Of a stretch of 64,000 bases of DNA, positions 27,009-35,738 are shown piece by piece. Position 1 is the stretch's first letter; each line of letters begins with the position of its first letter. Source of the DNA: Phocaeicola faecium (GTDB lineage: Bacteria > Bacteroidota > Bacteroidia > Bacteroidales > Bacteroidaceae). The stretch covers positions 733,035 through 797,034 of the forward strand of contig NZ_JACSPQ010000001.1 of assembly GCF_014837055.1 (NCBI RefSeq), read 5' to 3'. The notes beneath the pieces were generated by a model. The model saw only the letters and a program-made list of their open reading frames with translations, did not search any database and was not told the origin of the DNA. The position numbers and the translations under genes were made by a program.

Positions 27009-27545
27009 TCAAATCTGCGTGTCACACAAAGGATTAAGTTTCTGCAACATGCAGACGGTATGGTATCTGCCCCGCACCCGAACCCAATCATGCAAGCAGC
27101 CGCATTCTTCATATCCTGCCGACAAGAACAAGCGCATACAGCCCACGTTGTCTTTCCGCACGTAGGCATAAAGCTGATGAATGCCCAGCAAGTCGAAACA
27201 ATGCGCTTCAAGCAGCAGCAGCGCCTTACGCCCCACTCCTTGTCCGCGCATCTCCTTACAAACCATGATGCCTACCTCGGCACGGTTATGACGGGGGTCG
27301 AAAGTACAGAGGTCTACCATGCCCAGCGTGCCTCGGTCGTGATGGACAATCATAAAACGGAGCTGGCGGTCGACAAACACATCGTTCTGAGCTTCTGAAA
27401 GGTAAGTCTTCAGTTGGAAACGCGAATAAGGACCGGTGGCCGTTCCTTCCGCCCACAGTTCTGCATCGTTTTCAAACGCCAGCATCATATCCAAGTCTTC
27501 GGGCTCAGGCGCACGAAGCGTAATTTCATCCGTCCAGTCTTTCAT
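27009..27545 (-). CDS. GNAT family N-acetyltransferase
   Basis: RimJ/RimL-like acetyltransferase of 178 residues. The N-terminus ITLRAPEPEDLDMMLAFEND, core AEVGIMVCKEMRGQGVGRKALLLL (acetyl-CoA loop) and VRKDNVGCMRLFLSAGYEECG are standard. It may acetylate a protein N-terminus, polyamine or small amine; the substrate is not predictable. It overlaps the upstream membrane-protein gene by four bases (ATGA). Confidence 0.88.
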   Translation of the reverse strand: MKDWTDEITLRAPEPEDLDMMLAFENDAELWAEGTATGPYSRFQLKTYLSEAQNDVFVDRQLRFMIVHHDRGTLGMVDLCTFDPRHNRAEVGIMVCKEMRGQGVGRKALLLLEAHCFDLLGIHQLYAYVRKDNVGCMRLFLSAGYEECGCLHDWVRVRGRYHTVCMLQKLNPLCDTQI

Positions 27546-28012
27546 AGCTCAGCCTCATCTGCGGGGTTTATCAAATCAAGCTCAGACAGCAGACGCTGAC
27601 GGCCGGGCACGCAGAAAAGCGAAGCTATCATCACCATCCCCGTACACAGCAATCCGGTTGTGTTCAGCGTACAATAATAAGAAGTAAGATTAAAGACTGC
27701 CGGAGCAAGCAATAACGAAAGGCGTACCTCGCTCCACCTGCGGTAACTAACCAGCGCACCGGGCAGCGGCAACTGCCTTACGTAGCGGGTAAGAGAGAGG
27801 TTGAACAGGCGGAGAGACAAGGGTATCAACGCTAACGCTAACAATATCCCACTCAACCGCATGAAGTAATCAGCCTTAGCGTTAGCGGTCAGTGTTCCTT
27901 GCGGTAGAAAATCTGCCTCAAAAAGCACCACCTCTGCCACTACTATCGCCCACATCAGAACAAACTCCAGTTGCAAACGCCGCAACAAACGATTTATCTT
28001 TTTCTCCATCAT
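27542..28012 (-). CDS. small four-span membrane protein, unknown function
   Basis: Protein of 156 residues with about four hydrophobic stretches (LMWAIVVAEVVLF, LSGILLALALIPLSL, LSLLLAPAVFNLTSYY, LCTGMVMIASLFCV) and a basic N-terminus, so likely an inner-membrane protein. I do not recognise a family. It sits between recR and a GNAT gene on the same strand and is coupled to the latter by a four-base overlap. MEKK one codon later is an equally good start. Confidence 0.65.
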   Translation of the reverse strand: MMEKKINRLLRRLQLEFVLMWAIVVAEVVLFEADFLPQGTLTANAKADYFMRLSGILLALALIPLSLRLFNLSLTRYVRQLPLPGALVSYRRWSEVRLSLLLAPAVFNLTSYYCTLNTTGLLCTGMVMIASLFCVPGRQRLLSELDLINPADEAEL

Positions 28013-28047
28013 TACACTATTATATTAAAAAAGGTACGCATCCACCG

Positions 28048-28665
28048 TTACATCGTCCCCGTAAACGCTATGCGGTTTACTATCGAACGTCCTAAAGTAA
28101 CCTCGTCGGTATACTCCAGCTCGTCGCCTATCGAAATACCGCGGGCAATGACCGTCAGTTTTACGTCCAGCCCGCTCAGCTTGCGGAAGATGTAGAAGTT
28201 TGTGGTGTCGCCTTCCATCGTCGAGCTCAACGCCAGTATCACTTCCTTTACCGAACCGCCTTTCACGCGCTCTACCAAGCTGTCGATTTGCAAATCCGAG
28301 GGACCGATGCCGTCCATCGGCGAAATCACCCCGCCCAACACGTGATACAGCCCCTTGAACTGCTGGGTATTTTCGACCGCCATCACGTCGCGAATATTCT
28401 CGACCACACAGATGGTAGACGCATCGCGCGCAGGGTTGGAACAGATGCGGCAAACATCCGTATCGGAGATGTTATGACACACCTTGCAGTATTTCACCTC
28501 GCGCTTCAGGGTCACGATGGCACCGGCGAACGCCTCTACGGTCTGCGCGTCTTGACGCAGGAGGTGTAACACCAGCCTCATGGCGGTTTTGCGCCCGATA
28601 CCCGGAAGTTTGGCAAACTCTCCCACTGCCTTTTCGAGCAACACCGACGGATATTGTTGATTCAT
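28048..28665 (-). CDS. recR: recombination mediator RecR
   Basis: RecFOR-pathway protein that helps load RecA on gapped DNA. The 205-residue length from [12 protein letters not shown] (28665) is normal. The helix-hairpin-helix [17 protein letters not shown], the zinc-binding C-x2-C...C-x2-C ([16 protein letters not shown]) and the Toprim segment [14 protein letters not shown] are visible. A much longer upstream frame runs through the divergent symporter gene and is rejected. A -7 element TAAATTTG lies at 28706-28699. Confidence 0.95.
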   Translation of the reverse strand: MNQQYPSVLLEKAVGEFAKLPGIGRKTAMRLVLHLLRQDAQTVEAFAGAIVTLKREVKYCKVCHNISDTDVCRICSNPARDASTICVVENIRDVMAVENTQQFKGLYHVLGGVISPMDGIGPSDLQIDSLVERVKGGSVKEVILALSSTMEGDTTNFYIFRKLSGLDVKLTVIARGISIGDELEYTDEVTLGRSIVNRIAFTGTM

Positions 28666-28698
28666 TTGATTCAGTTTCTTATTTTTTGATTGCGCGGG

Positions 28699-28706
28699 CA
28701 AATTTA
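28699..28706 (-). promoter_or_regulatory. recR -7 element
   Basis: TAAATTTG on the minus strand matches TAnnTTTG, 33 bases before the recR ATG; no clear -33. Confidence 0.4.
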
Positions 28707-28719
28707 CTAATTTTCTATA

Positions 28720-28727
28720 TATCTTTG
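28720..28727 (+). promoter_or_regulatory. SSS symporter gene -7 element
   Basis: TATCTTTG matches TAnnTTTG, 25 bases before the ATG at 28753. Confidence 0.5.
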
Positions 28728-28752
28728 TACCCCTTAACGAAACAGATTCATC

Positions 28753-30222
28753 ATGAACGGCACTTTTATCCTTATCACGATATTTCTTTACTTCGGGCTT
28801 CTGCTGCTGGTAGCCCGACTCACCGCCAACCGACATACCGACAACGACGCTTTTTTCCGTGGCAACCGCCAGTCGCCGTGGTTCATCGTATCGTTTGGCA
28901 TGATAGGCGCATCGCTCTCCGGAGTTACGTTTGTGTCTGTTCCCGGCATGGTGGGCAGCATCGACATGACTTACATGCAGACGTGTCTGGGGTTTGCCGT
29001 CGGCTATTTCATCATCGCCCATGTGTTGCTGCCGCTGTATTACCGGCTGAATCTGACTTCCATTTATACTTACTTGGGCGAACGCCTCGGAAGATGCTCT
29101 TACAAGACGGGAGCATCGTTTTTCCTGATTTCGAAGCTGTTGGGAGCTGCCGCACGCCTGTACTTGGTATGCCTCATCCTCCAGCATTACGTGTTCGACG
29201 CTTACCATATCCCGTTTGCCGTGACCGCCGCAGGCACCATCGTGCTAATCTGGCTTTACACGCGGCGCAGCGGAATACGCACCATCGTGTGGACCGACAG
29301 CCTGCAAACGCTCTGCCTGCTGGCTGCCTTAGGACTGATTCTGTATCAGATAATCGGCACATTGGGGCTGAGCGCAAAAGAAACAATAGAACTGGTGGCG
29401 GGCGATGAACACAGCCGCATCTTCGTGTTCGACGACTGGCAGTCGAAACAGAATTTCTTCAAACAGTTCTTCAGCGGTATCTTCATCACCATCGTAATGA
29501 CAGGGCTCGACCAAGACATGATGCAGAAAAACCTTTCTTGCCGCAACCTTCGTGAAGCCCAGAAAAACATGTACTGTTACGGTGTATCGTTCGTTCCGGT
29601 CAACCTGCTGTTCCTCGTACTGGGCATCCTGCTGCTGGCGGTAGCCTCCCGGCTCCACTTAGACGTCCCGGCAAAAGGCGATGACATCCTTCCCATGTTT
29701 GCCGCCGGAGGGCATCTCGGCTACACGGTTCTCGTACTTTTCACCATCGGCATCATAGCAGCCGCCTTTTCGAGCGCCGACTCTGCCCTTGCCGCCCTGA
29801 CCACCAGCTTCTGCATCGACCTGCTGAACATCAGCCGTTACCCTGAACAGAAAGCGCAACGCATCCGCAAGCTGTCACACCTGCTCATCTCGGTAGTATT
29901 CATCGCATGTATGCTGGCATTCAAGGCAATAGACAGTCCGAGTGTCATCGACATGATTTACGTGCTGGCATCGTACACCTACGGCCCGTTGTTGGGTCTG
30001 TTCTGCTTCGGACTCTTCACCCGCCGACAGCCCCGCGACCGCTTCGTGCCCTACATAGCCATCGCCTCCCCCGTGGCCTGCTACCTGCTCTCCCGCCTCA
30101 TCTCCTCCACCACCGGCTACCAGTTCGGCTATGAGATTCTGATGGTCAACGGTCTGCTTACATTCATCGGACTACTGCTCCTGAGCCTCAACCGCCGGCT
30201 ACCCCAATCGCCCGTATCATAG
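28753..30222 (+). CDS. sodium:solute symporter (SSS family)
   Basis: Inner-membrane protein of 489 residues with about 13 spans, of the SSS/SLC5 family that couples Na+ entry to uptake of sugars, amino acids, vitamins or sialic acid. Visible: [31 protein letters not shown] in the N-terminal repeat and [22 protein letters not shown] in span 8-9, where Na2-site Ser residues lie. Substrate cannot be assigned. Divergent from recR; monocistronic. Confidence 0.9.
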   Translation: MNGTFILITIFLYFGLLLLVARLTANRHTDNDAFFRGNRQSPWFIVSFGMIGASLSGVTFVSVPGMVGSIDMTYMQTCLGFAVGYFIIAHVLLPLYYRLNLTSIYTYLGERLGRCSYKTGASFFLISKLLGAAARLYLVCLILQHYVFDAYHIPFAVTAAGTIVLIWLYTRRSGIRTIVWTDSLQTLCLLAALGLILYQIIGTLGLSAKETIELVAGDEHSRIFVFDDWQSKQNFFKQFFSGIFITIVMTGLDQDMMQKNLSCRNLREAQKNMYCYGVSFVPVNLLFLVLGILLLAVASRLHLDVPAKGDDILPMFAAGGHLGYTVLVLFTIGIIAAAFSSADSALAALTTSFCIDLLNISRYPEQKAQRIRKLSHLLISVVFIACMLAFKAIDSPSVIDMIYVLASYTYGPLLGLFCFGLFTRRQPRDRFVPYIAIASPVACYLLSRLISSTTGYQFGYEILMVNGLLTFIGLLLLSLNRRLPQSPVS

Positions 30223-30276
30223 CCTCATTAGCAGATATTGCTTTATTTTTATAACTTATTTAATCTGCGGTGAAAA

Positions 30277-30307
30277 TTTGGAATACTGATATTATTTCGT
30301 ACTTTTG
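30277..30307 (+). promoter_or_regulatory. promoter of Rpn-type nuclease gene
   Basis: TTTG (30277-30280), 19 bases, TACTTTTG (30300-30307): full consensus, 17 bases before the ATG. Confidence 0.75.
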
Positions 30308-30324
30308 CTAAAAACGACAAATAT

Positions 30325-31191
30325 ATGGCAAACAGTTATATAAGATTCGACTGGGCAATGAAGAGGTTGCTCAGAAACAAAGCGAACTTTAATGTGTTGG
30401 AGGGATTGCTTACCACGCTACTGAAAGAAAACATACACATACAGAAACTGCTTGAGAGTGAAAGCAACCAAGAAGAGGAGTTCGACAAATATAACAGAGT
30501 AGACATGCTTGCCGAAAACGATAAGGGAGAACTCTTTCTTGTGGAAATACAAAACAACAATGAGTATGCTTATTTCCAGCGGATGCTTTTCGGCACATCA
30601 AAATTGGTCACTGAATACATAAACCGAGGAGAGGGATATGAGAAAGTAAGAAAAGTATATAGCATCAACATCGTGTATTTCTCGCTCGGTCACGGGAAAG
30701 ATTATGTGTATCACGGAAAAACCGAATTCAAAGGGATACACAAAGGAGATATTCTTGAACTGACTCCTTTCCAAAAACAAACATTCAAGGCAGATACCGT
30801 GAGCCAGCTATATCCGGAGTATTACATTTTGAAAGTGAACGATTTTAACAGCGTGGCAAAAAGTCCGCTCGAAGAATGGATATATTATCTTAACACAGGA
30901 GAAATACCCGACAATGCCACTGCGCCCGGACTTGACAAGGCGCGGGAACAGTTGAAGCTGGACAAGATGAGCAAAGAGGAACTTAAAGCGTATTACCGGC
31001 ATCTGGATAATATTGTCATCCTGAAAAGCAATATTTTTACAGAACGGGAAGAAGGCAGAGTGGAGGGCAGAGCTGAAGGTGAAAAAAGCAAACAGCTGGA
31101 AATAGCCCGGAACTTGAAGCGGATGGGGCTGTCTACCGCCGATACATGCAAGGCTACGGGACTTTCCGCTGAAGAGGTGGAACGGCTATGA
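30325..31191 (+). CDS. Rpn family PD-(D/E)xK nuclease / putative transposase
   Basis: Protein of 288 residues from the group of recombination-promoting nucleases (YhgA-like, PD-(D/E)xK). The N-terminus FDWAMKRLLRNKANFNVLEGLL is typical; the catalytic core reads NRVDMLAENDKGELFLVEIQ with the Asp and Glu, Gln replacing the usual Lys. A charged repeat region (REEGRVEGRAEGEKSKQ) leads to a C-terminal helix pair (MGLSTADTCKATGLSAEEVERL). Such genes often vary within species through changes in the C-terminal repeats. No terminal inverted repeats or transposase partner flank it, so it is not a visible mobile element. Confidence 0.85.
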   Translation: MANSYIRFDWAMKRLLRNKANFNVLEGLLTTLLKENIHIQKLLESESNQEEEFDKYNRVDMLAENDKGELFLVEIQNNNEYAYFQRMLFGTSKLVTEYINRGEGYEKVRKVYSINIVYFSLGHGKDYVYHGKTEFKGIHKGDILELTPFQKQTFKADTVSQLYPEYYILKVNDFNSVAKSPLEEWIYYLNTGEIPDNATAPGLDKAREQLKLDKMSKEELKAYYRHLDNIVILKSNIFTEREEGRVEGRAEGEKSKQLEIARNLKRMGLSTADTCKATGLSAEEVERL

Positions 31192-31212
31192 CAATCGAAA
31201 AGCTGTGTGGTT

Positions 31213-32409
31213 TTACGCCTGCATCATCTTACGGGCGTAAAACCATACTACCAAATAGCCAACAAAGGGGACGATGAATGCCATGCTCATCGTGGAGCAG
31301 TCGGCTACGTAGCCCATCAGCAGCGGACCTACCGCTCCGCCCACGGGAGACATCATCAGGAAGGAGGAAGCACGCTTGGTATGGCTTCCCAAACCTCTGA
31401 GTGAGAGGGCAAAGATGGTGGGGAACATGATGGCTTCGAACGCATAGCCTGCAAGCAGGGCGATTAGCGATGCCATACCCAAGTCCATCACTACGCAGAG
31501 GGTGGTCAGTACGGTGCCGGTGGCGCAGCAGAAAAGCATTTTTTCGGCGCGTACGCGGCTCATTATCCAGCTTCCGGCGAAACGTCCCACCATAAACAGG
31601 CTCAGTCCGCCGAACGAAAGGACGAGCGATGCCTGACGGGGGCTCATCCAGCCTTGGTCGGTTACGTAGTTGATAAAGAAACTGTTGATGGATATTTCTC
31701 CCACCTCGTAGGCAAAGAGGGCTATCAGTCCGAAGATAAACAGCTTATGCGACCACAGGCTGACGCGATTTCCCTGTTCGTCCGTTTCTACTTCGTGCTT
31801 GATTTCAGGGAGGCTGATGCGCGAAAATACCACGCCCACCAGCAGCACGATGATACCCATGATGGTGTAAGGCAATGCCACGTTGCCCGAAGGTTCCTTG
31901 TCGTCAGAGAACAGCACCAGTGCGGCGAGTATCGGGGCGAAAATGCAGCCTAACCCGTTAAACGACTGTGCGAAGTTCAGGCGGCTGGCAGCGGTTTCTT
32001 TTGCTCCCAGCTCGGTTACATAGGGATTGGCGGCTGTTTCGAGAAACACCAGTCCGCAACCGATGACGAAGAGTGAAAAAAGAAAGAAGTTGAACGACAT
32101 CCAATGCTGGCCGGGGATGAAGAGCAACGAACCGACCCCGTAAAGCAGCAGTCCGAACACCACTCCCCTACGGTAACCGAAACGGTTGATAAACAGTCCG
32201 GCGGGTATCGCCATGATGAAATAGCCCATGTACATCGTAACCTGTATCATGGCAGAATGGGCTTTGGTTATCGCCAAGAGTTCTTGGAAGTGCTTGTTTA
32301 ATACGTCTAAAATAGCGTGTGCGAACCCCCACAGAAAGAATAAAGACGTAAGCAGAACAAACGGTATGAGGTATCGTTTTTCTACCAGAGCGATGCGCTG
32401 TTTTTTCAT
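31213..32409 (-). CDS. MFS transporter, FucP-like
   Basis: Inner-membrane MFS permease of 398 residues with 12 predicted spans. FLWGFAHAILDVLNKHFQ near the N-terminus, MGYFIMAIPAGLFINRFGYRRG and GLVFLETAANPYVTELG are the signatures of the L-fucose/glucose-galactose permease subgroup. It is the last gene of the pdxA operon, 25 bases after the HAD gene, so its substrate may be a sugar or polyol used by the neighbouring head-group genes. No catabolic gene adjoins it. Confidence 0.87.
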   Translation of the reverse strand: MKKQRIALVEKRYLIPFVLLTSLFFLWGFAHAILDVLNKHFQELLAITKAHSAMIQVTMYMGYFIMAIPAGLFINRFGYRRGVVFGLLLYGVGSLLFIPGQHWMSFNFFLFSLFVIGCGLVFLETAANPYVTELGAKETAASRLNFAQSFNGLGCIFAPILAALVLFSDDKEPSGNVALPYTIMGIIVLLVGVVFSRISLPEIKHEVETDEQGNRVSLWSHKLFIFGLIALFAYEVGEISINSFFINYVTDQGWMSPRQASLVLSFGGLSLFMVGRFAGSWIMSRVRAEKMLFCCATGTVLTTLCVVMDLGMASLIALLAGYAFEAIMFPTIFALSLRGLGSHTKRASSFLMMSPVGGAVGPLLMGYVADCSTMSMAFIVPFVGYLVVWFYARKMMQA

Positions 32410-32434
32410 ATCACGACTCCTTTCTGAACGGTTA

Positions 32435-33157
32435 TTACAAATAAGACAACAGTTGGGGCAAATCGGTGATAATCACGTCGGGCAGGGTTTCGTCGATGGT
32501 TTCGTTGCCCCATCCCTCGCCTTTCAGCCAAGCCACCTTGCAGCCTACGGTTTTTGCCGGTACTACATCTTTCGAGAACGAATCGCCCACTACGAGGATG
32601 TTTTCTGCCGGGAATCCCATAGCCTCTACGCCCAACCGGTAGATGGCAGGGTCGGGCTTACGCACGCCTACCACCGACGATTCGATGATGTCTGAAAAAC
32701 AGTCGGACAGCGCGAAGTCTTTCAGAATGGTTTGGATGTTTCCGTAAAAATTAGATACCAACACCAACTTGTAGCGTCCGGCAAGCGTTTCTACCACGGG
32801 GCGCGTGCGCTGTAACACGTTTAATACGTATTGGTAACAAGCGTCTGCCACCTTGCGGGCATACGCTTTCCCGGCAGCATCGGCTTCGCTCAGTTTTCCC
32901 TGTTCTACGAGGTAAGTTATCTGAATATCGGTTTTGATGCGCAACACATCGTGAAAGTCGTGTTCGGGTTTTACCAGCGGGATGCGTGCCAGCGTGCGTT
33001 CGCCGTGTACGTATGCTTCGCGGAAATCCGCCTTGCTGACGGGCACTTGCAGAGCTTCGTATTCGCCCCACAACACTTCTGCCCAGTGGCGGCTGTTCGT
33101 GTCAATTGTTCCTCCGTAATCAAAGATGATACCTTTAATATCTTCCAGCTTTTTCAT
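32435..33157 (-). CDS. HAD-family hydrolase
   Basis: Cytosolic HAD phosphatase-like protein of 240 residues. Motif I is IIFDYGGTIDT (nucleophile Asp present, the +2 Asp replaced by Gly as in YihX-like members); motif II VLVSNFYG; Lys in VGVRKPDPAIYR; motif IV VVGDSFSKDVVPAK. It may remove a phosphate from a polyol or lipid intermediate of the neighbouring CDP-alcohol pathway, but this is inference. Start at MKKLEDIKG (33157), five bases after the preceding gene's end at 33162. Confidence 0.82.
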   Translation of the reverse strand: MKKLEDIKGIIFDYGGTIDTNSRHWAEVLWGEYEALQVPVSKADFREAYVHGERTLARIPLVKPEHDFHDVLRIKTDIQITYLVEQGKLSEADAAGKAYARKVADACYQYVLNVLQRTRPVVETLAGRYKLVLVSNFYGNIQTILKDFALSDCFSDIIESSVVGVRKPDPAIYRLGVEAMGFPAENILVVGDSFSKDVVPAKTVGCKVAWLKGEGWGNETIDETLPDVIITDLPQLLSYL

Positions 33158-33161
33158 TTTG

Positions 33162-34100
33162 TCATTTATATTTTTGATACAGACGGGCACACATCGCTTC
33201 GTGCCGGTGACGCATGTAAACGAAGAGTGCCGTCATTATTACGATTTCAAAGATAAAATACAGCCACGGTTCGCCTATCAGCAGACTGATGTAGAGGGCG
33301 ATGGCGCGGGTGTTGAAGGTGAGGATGTTGGTGTACTTCATCAGCGGCAGGCTCAGGGTGCGGAACTCGTCGCGCAGTGCCTGCGGAATGTTGTTGCCGT
33401 ACTTTTGTTGAACCAATGCGTAGAAACGCTGGAAGTTAGGCGTCATCTGCTCTTGCTGACGGGTATAATTTCCGTAGAAGTACAGGAAAGCCTTCCACCA
33501 GAAATTGTGTTTCCACGGCAGGCTGTAGAATATCTCGCGCTGCTGTTTGAAGTTGTCTAATTCGCTGCCCGACGTGCCTTTCAGGAAATACAGATGGATG
33601 TTCCGGTAATAATCGGCAAGCGTACACTGCTTGCTGTGGCAGATGGTGCCTGAGAAGAGCGCCAGAATCCAGATGTAAATGCCCCACGTCATGCCTTCGC
33701 CGGCTCCTATCCCGAAAGGCAGGGGGTCGTTGGTGAGCCGCAGGCAAATAGCGGCATAGATGGTAAAAAACCACAAGTCGCCCGCAAAGCCGTCTAACAT
33801 ACGTCCCCAGCGGGTTTTCTTTCCGGTGAGCCGTGCCAACTGCCCGTCGCAGCTATCGTAATGGTTTGCCCACATCAGCAGAAAGATTCCTGCCAGCGTA
33901 TGTTTCATGTCGGGAAAATAAAACATCACTCCTGCCGCCATGCCCAAGATGATAGACAGGATGGTCACCACGTTGGGATGTACCCCGAAGCGTTTGAAAA
34001 ACAACGCCCAAGCGTAACCTATCGGACGGTTAAAATAGATATCAAGGAACTCTTCCGTATCCATCGACTTGAAAGAAGCCTCAAATCCTTTCTTTTCCAT
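33162..34100 (-). CDS. CDP-alcohol phosphotransferase (paralogue B)
   Basis: Membrane enzyme of 312 residues, about six spans. The motif is DSCDGQLAR, eight residues, GRMLDGFAGD: again the last conserved Asp is shifted by one (Gly at its place, Asp next). The C-terminal two thirds share CHSKQCTLADYYRNIHLYFLKG, GSELDN and TNILTFNTRAIALY with paralogue A at 17316-18299. Start MEKKGFEASF at 34100, two bases after the ATP-grasp gene. With the upstream nucleotidyltransferase it could use a CDP-activated polyol or sugar alcohol. Inositol or glycerol head groups are possibilities, not shown. Confidence 0.85.
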   Translation of the reverse strand: MEKKGFEASFKSMDTEEFLDIYFNRPIGYAWALFFKRFGVHPNVVTILSIILGMAAGVMFYFPDMKHTLAGIFLLMWANHYDSCDGQLARLTGKKTRWGRMLDGFAGDLWFFTIYAAICLRLTNDPLPFGIGAGEGMTWGIYIWILALFSGTICHSKQCTLADYYRNIHLYFLKGTSGSELDNFKQQREIFYSLPWKHNFWWKAFLYFYGNYTRQQEQMTPNFQRFYALVQQKYGNNIPQALRDEFRTLSLPLMKYTNILTFNTRAIALYISLLIGEPWLYFIFEIVIMTALFVYMRHRHEAMCARLYQKYK

Positions 34101-34102
34101 AA

Positions 34103-34978
34103 TCAGTCGTTTAGTTTTTCTGTTTTTTGAGTTATGCAATTATAGATACATTCCGCTATTTTGGGTCCTGCTTCTTCGCGGCAGCGGGCAAAGCTGGGCC
34201 AGTCGTTGAAATCGATGATACGGATTTCTCCCGTCGATGATACCACACAGTCGCCTCCGTAGATGTATATGTTCAGGGCTTCGGCTGCCTGATTGCCGTA
34301 TGCTTGGAGTTTCTTTACGTCGAAAGGAAATCCGCGCGTTTCGCCGTTGATGGCTTCCAGTCCGAATTTGCTGTGCGACTGCTCGGTGGGATAGAAAGTG
34401 TAAAAGAAATCGGTTCCGCGCACGCCGTAGAACTTCACCAAGTCGCCTACCAGATGCTCGTTGACTACCGCTTCGGGGATGTTGCGCCGGCGGAAGTCTG
34501 CCAGCACGTGTTCCGCCTCTTCGCGACACTCTACGTAAACTACATCTTCTTTCACCATCGCGTGGGAATTGCCCCGCTTTATCCAACACGGAAATACGTC
34601 CGGGGTAAAAGCCCCGTCGGTGGGGATGATGAAGCTGCGCGGATGGGGAACGTGGTTGGCTACCAGCAGTTCGGTCATCGCCTTGCGCACGCAGTTGTCG
34701 ATGCCATACGCCGAGTTGACCACCGTAGCCCCGTTGTCTTCCAGTTCTTTCAAGCGGTTGATGGTAGCCCTATCGCGTGCCATATCAAAGATAAAATCTG
34801 CCTCAATACCTTGTTTCACAAACTCCTTCTCAGGATAAAGGATTACCTCGCATCCTTTTTTTTCCAAACTTTCGGCTGTTATTCTGAAGATAGCAGCGTC
34901 GTTTCCTACATGATTCGGCGAGTATTCATTACCACGGCTCACGCCCACTACCCGAATCTTCTTGTCTGTTACAAACAT
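34103..34978 (-). CDS. ATP-grasp enzyme, unknown substrate
   Basis: Cytosolic protein of 291 residues with an ATP-grasp pattern: FPCWIKRGNSHAMVKEDVVYVE for the nucleotide-binding strand and lysines, VVNEHLVGDLVKFYGVRG, and the metal-binding C-terminus IRIIDFNDWPSFARCREEAG. The layout resembles RimK-like ligases and inositol-phosphate kinases of the ITPK type. It could ligate an amino acid or phosphorylate a polyol. Located between the nucleotidyltransferase and CDP-alcohol phosphotransferase genes with 24- and 2-base spacing, so it probably acts in the same pathway. Confidence 0.7.
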   Translation of the reverse strand: MFVTDKKIRVVGVSRGNEYSPNHVGNDAAIFRITAESLEKKGCEVILYPEKEFVKQGIEADFIFDMARDRATINRLKELEDNGATVVNSAYGIDNCVRKAMTELLVANHVPHPRSFIIPTDGAFTPDVFPCWIKRGNSHAMVKEDVVYVECREEAEHVLADFRRRNIPEAVVNEHLVGDLVKFYGVRGTDFFYTFYPTEQSHSKFGLEAINGETRGFPFDVKKLQAYGNQAAEALNIYIYGGDCVVSSTGEIRIIDFNDWPSFARCREEAGPKIAECIYNCITQKTEKLND

Positions 34979-35002
34979 CTTTTTACTCTCAATCTTTTTT
35001 AT

Positions 35003-35710
35003 TTATTCCTTTCGATTCAGAAAAGCCTCAGCTTTTACTATATCACTTGCGTGGTCTACGTCTAATATTTTCGAAAACGGATAGGCAGTCAGCCGAAGCC
35101 CGTCTGCCACTAATTGACGCTGGAAATTCCTCATGCGCGACATGCCTTTTTCCATACATCCTTCAAGGGTGCGGATGGCTTTCGGTGTGAGGCAGTAGAT
35201 GCCGCCCGAAATGTAACGACACTGCGGGGTGGCTTCGTCATGGAATCCGGTAATGTTCAGCTCTTCATCGGTCGAGATATAGAGGGGTTTTTCGTCGTCG
35301 ATGTAATCGGTTACTGCCATCATACCGTCTTTGTCCGATGCCTTGAATGCCTCGATAAAGCGCGTGAACTCGTCTTCACGGAATATCGTGTCGACGGTAG
35401 TAAGACAGAATTTATCGTCTTTCAGGTATCTGCTTAACTCATAAAAACTGTGCATCGAACTGGGGGTGGTTTTTACCACGACCTCCAGCGGTACGCCCGA
35501 AGTTTTTTTCAGTTCGGCAAGATGCGCTTTCGTTTCGGGGACTTCATTATTGATGATTACCACCACCTGCTCGGCTCCGTTTGCTTCAAAAATGCGAATC
35601 AGGCGGTCAATCATTGCCGTACCGTTGAGTTGCACCAACGGTTTGGGCAACCGGACACCCTCTTGGGAAAGTCTGGAACCTTCTCCGGCTGAGATTATTG
35701 CAAATTTCAT
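35003..35710 (-). CDS. nucleotidyltransferase, MobA/GlmU-like
   Basis: GT-A-fold nucleotidyltransferase of 235 residues. The N-terminal signature is FAIISAGEGSRLSQEGVRLPKPLVQLNG and the metal-binding Asp is in CLTTVDTIF. Such enzymes form CDP- or UDP-activated sugars, polyols or choline-like groups. The nearby CDP-alcohol phosphotransferase suggests CTP as donor and a phosphorylated alcohol as substrate (inference). It starts 28 bases after pdxA. Confidence 0.82.
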   Translation of the reverse strand: MKFAIISAGEGSRLSQEGVRLPKPLVQLNGTAMIDRLIRIFEANGAEQVVVIINNEVPETKAHLAELKKTSGVPLEVVVKTTPSSMHSFYELSRYLKDDKFCLTTVDTIFREDEFTRFIEAFKASDKDGMMAVTDYIDDEKPLYISTDEELNITGFHDEATPQCRYISGGIYCLTPKAIRTLEGCMEKGMSRMRNFQRQLVADGLRLTAYPFSKILDVDHASDIVKAEAFLNRKE

Positions 35711-35738
35711 GTTTTATCGTAGTTTCTTTTTATCTGAT

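Noticed and set aside
30325..31191. Insertion sequence around the Rpn-type gene
   Set aside because: No terminal inverted repeats or target duplications are seen; the name 'transposase' is only a family label.
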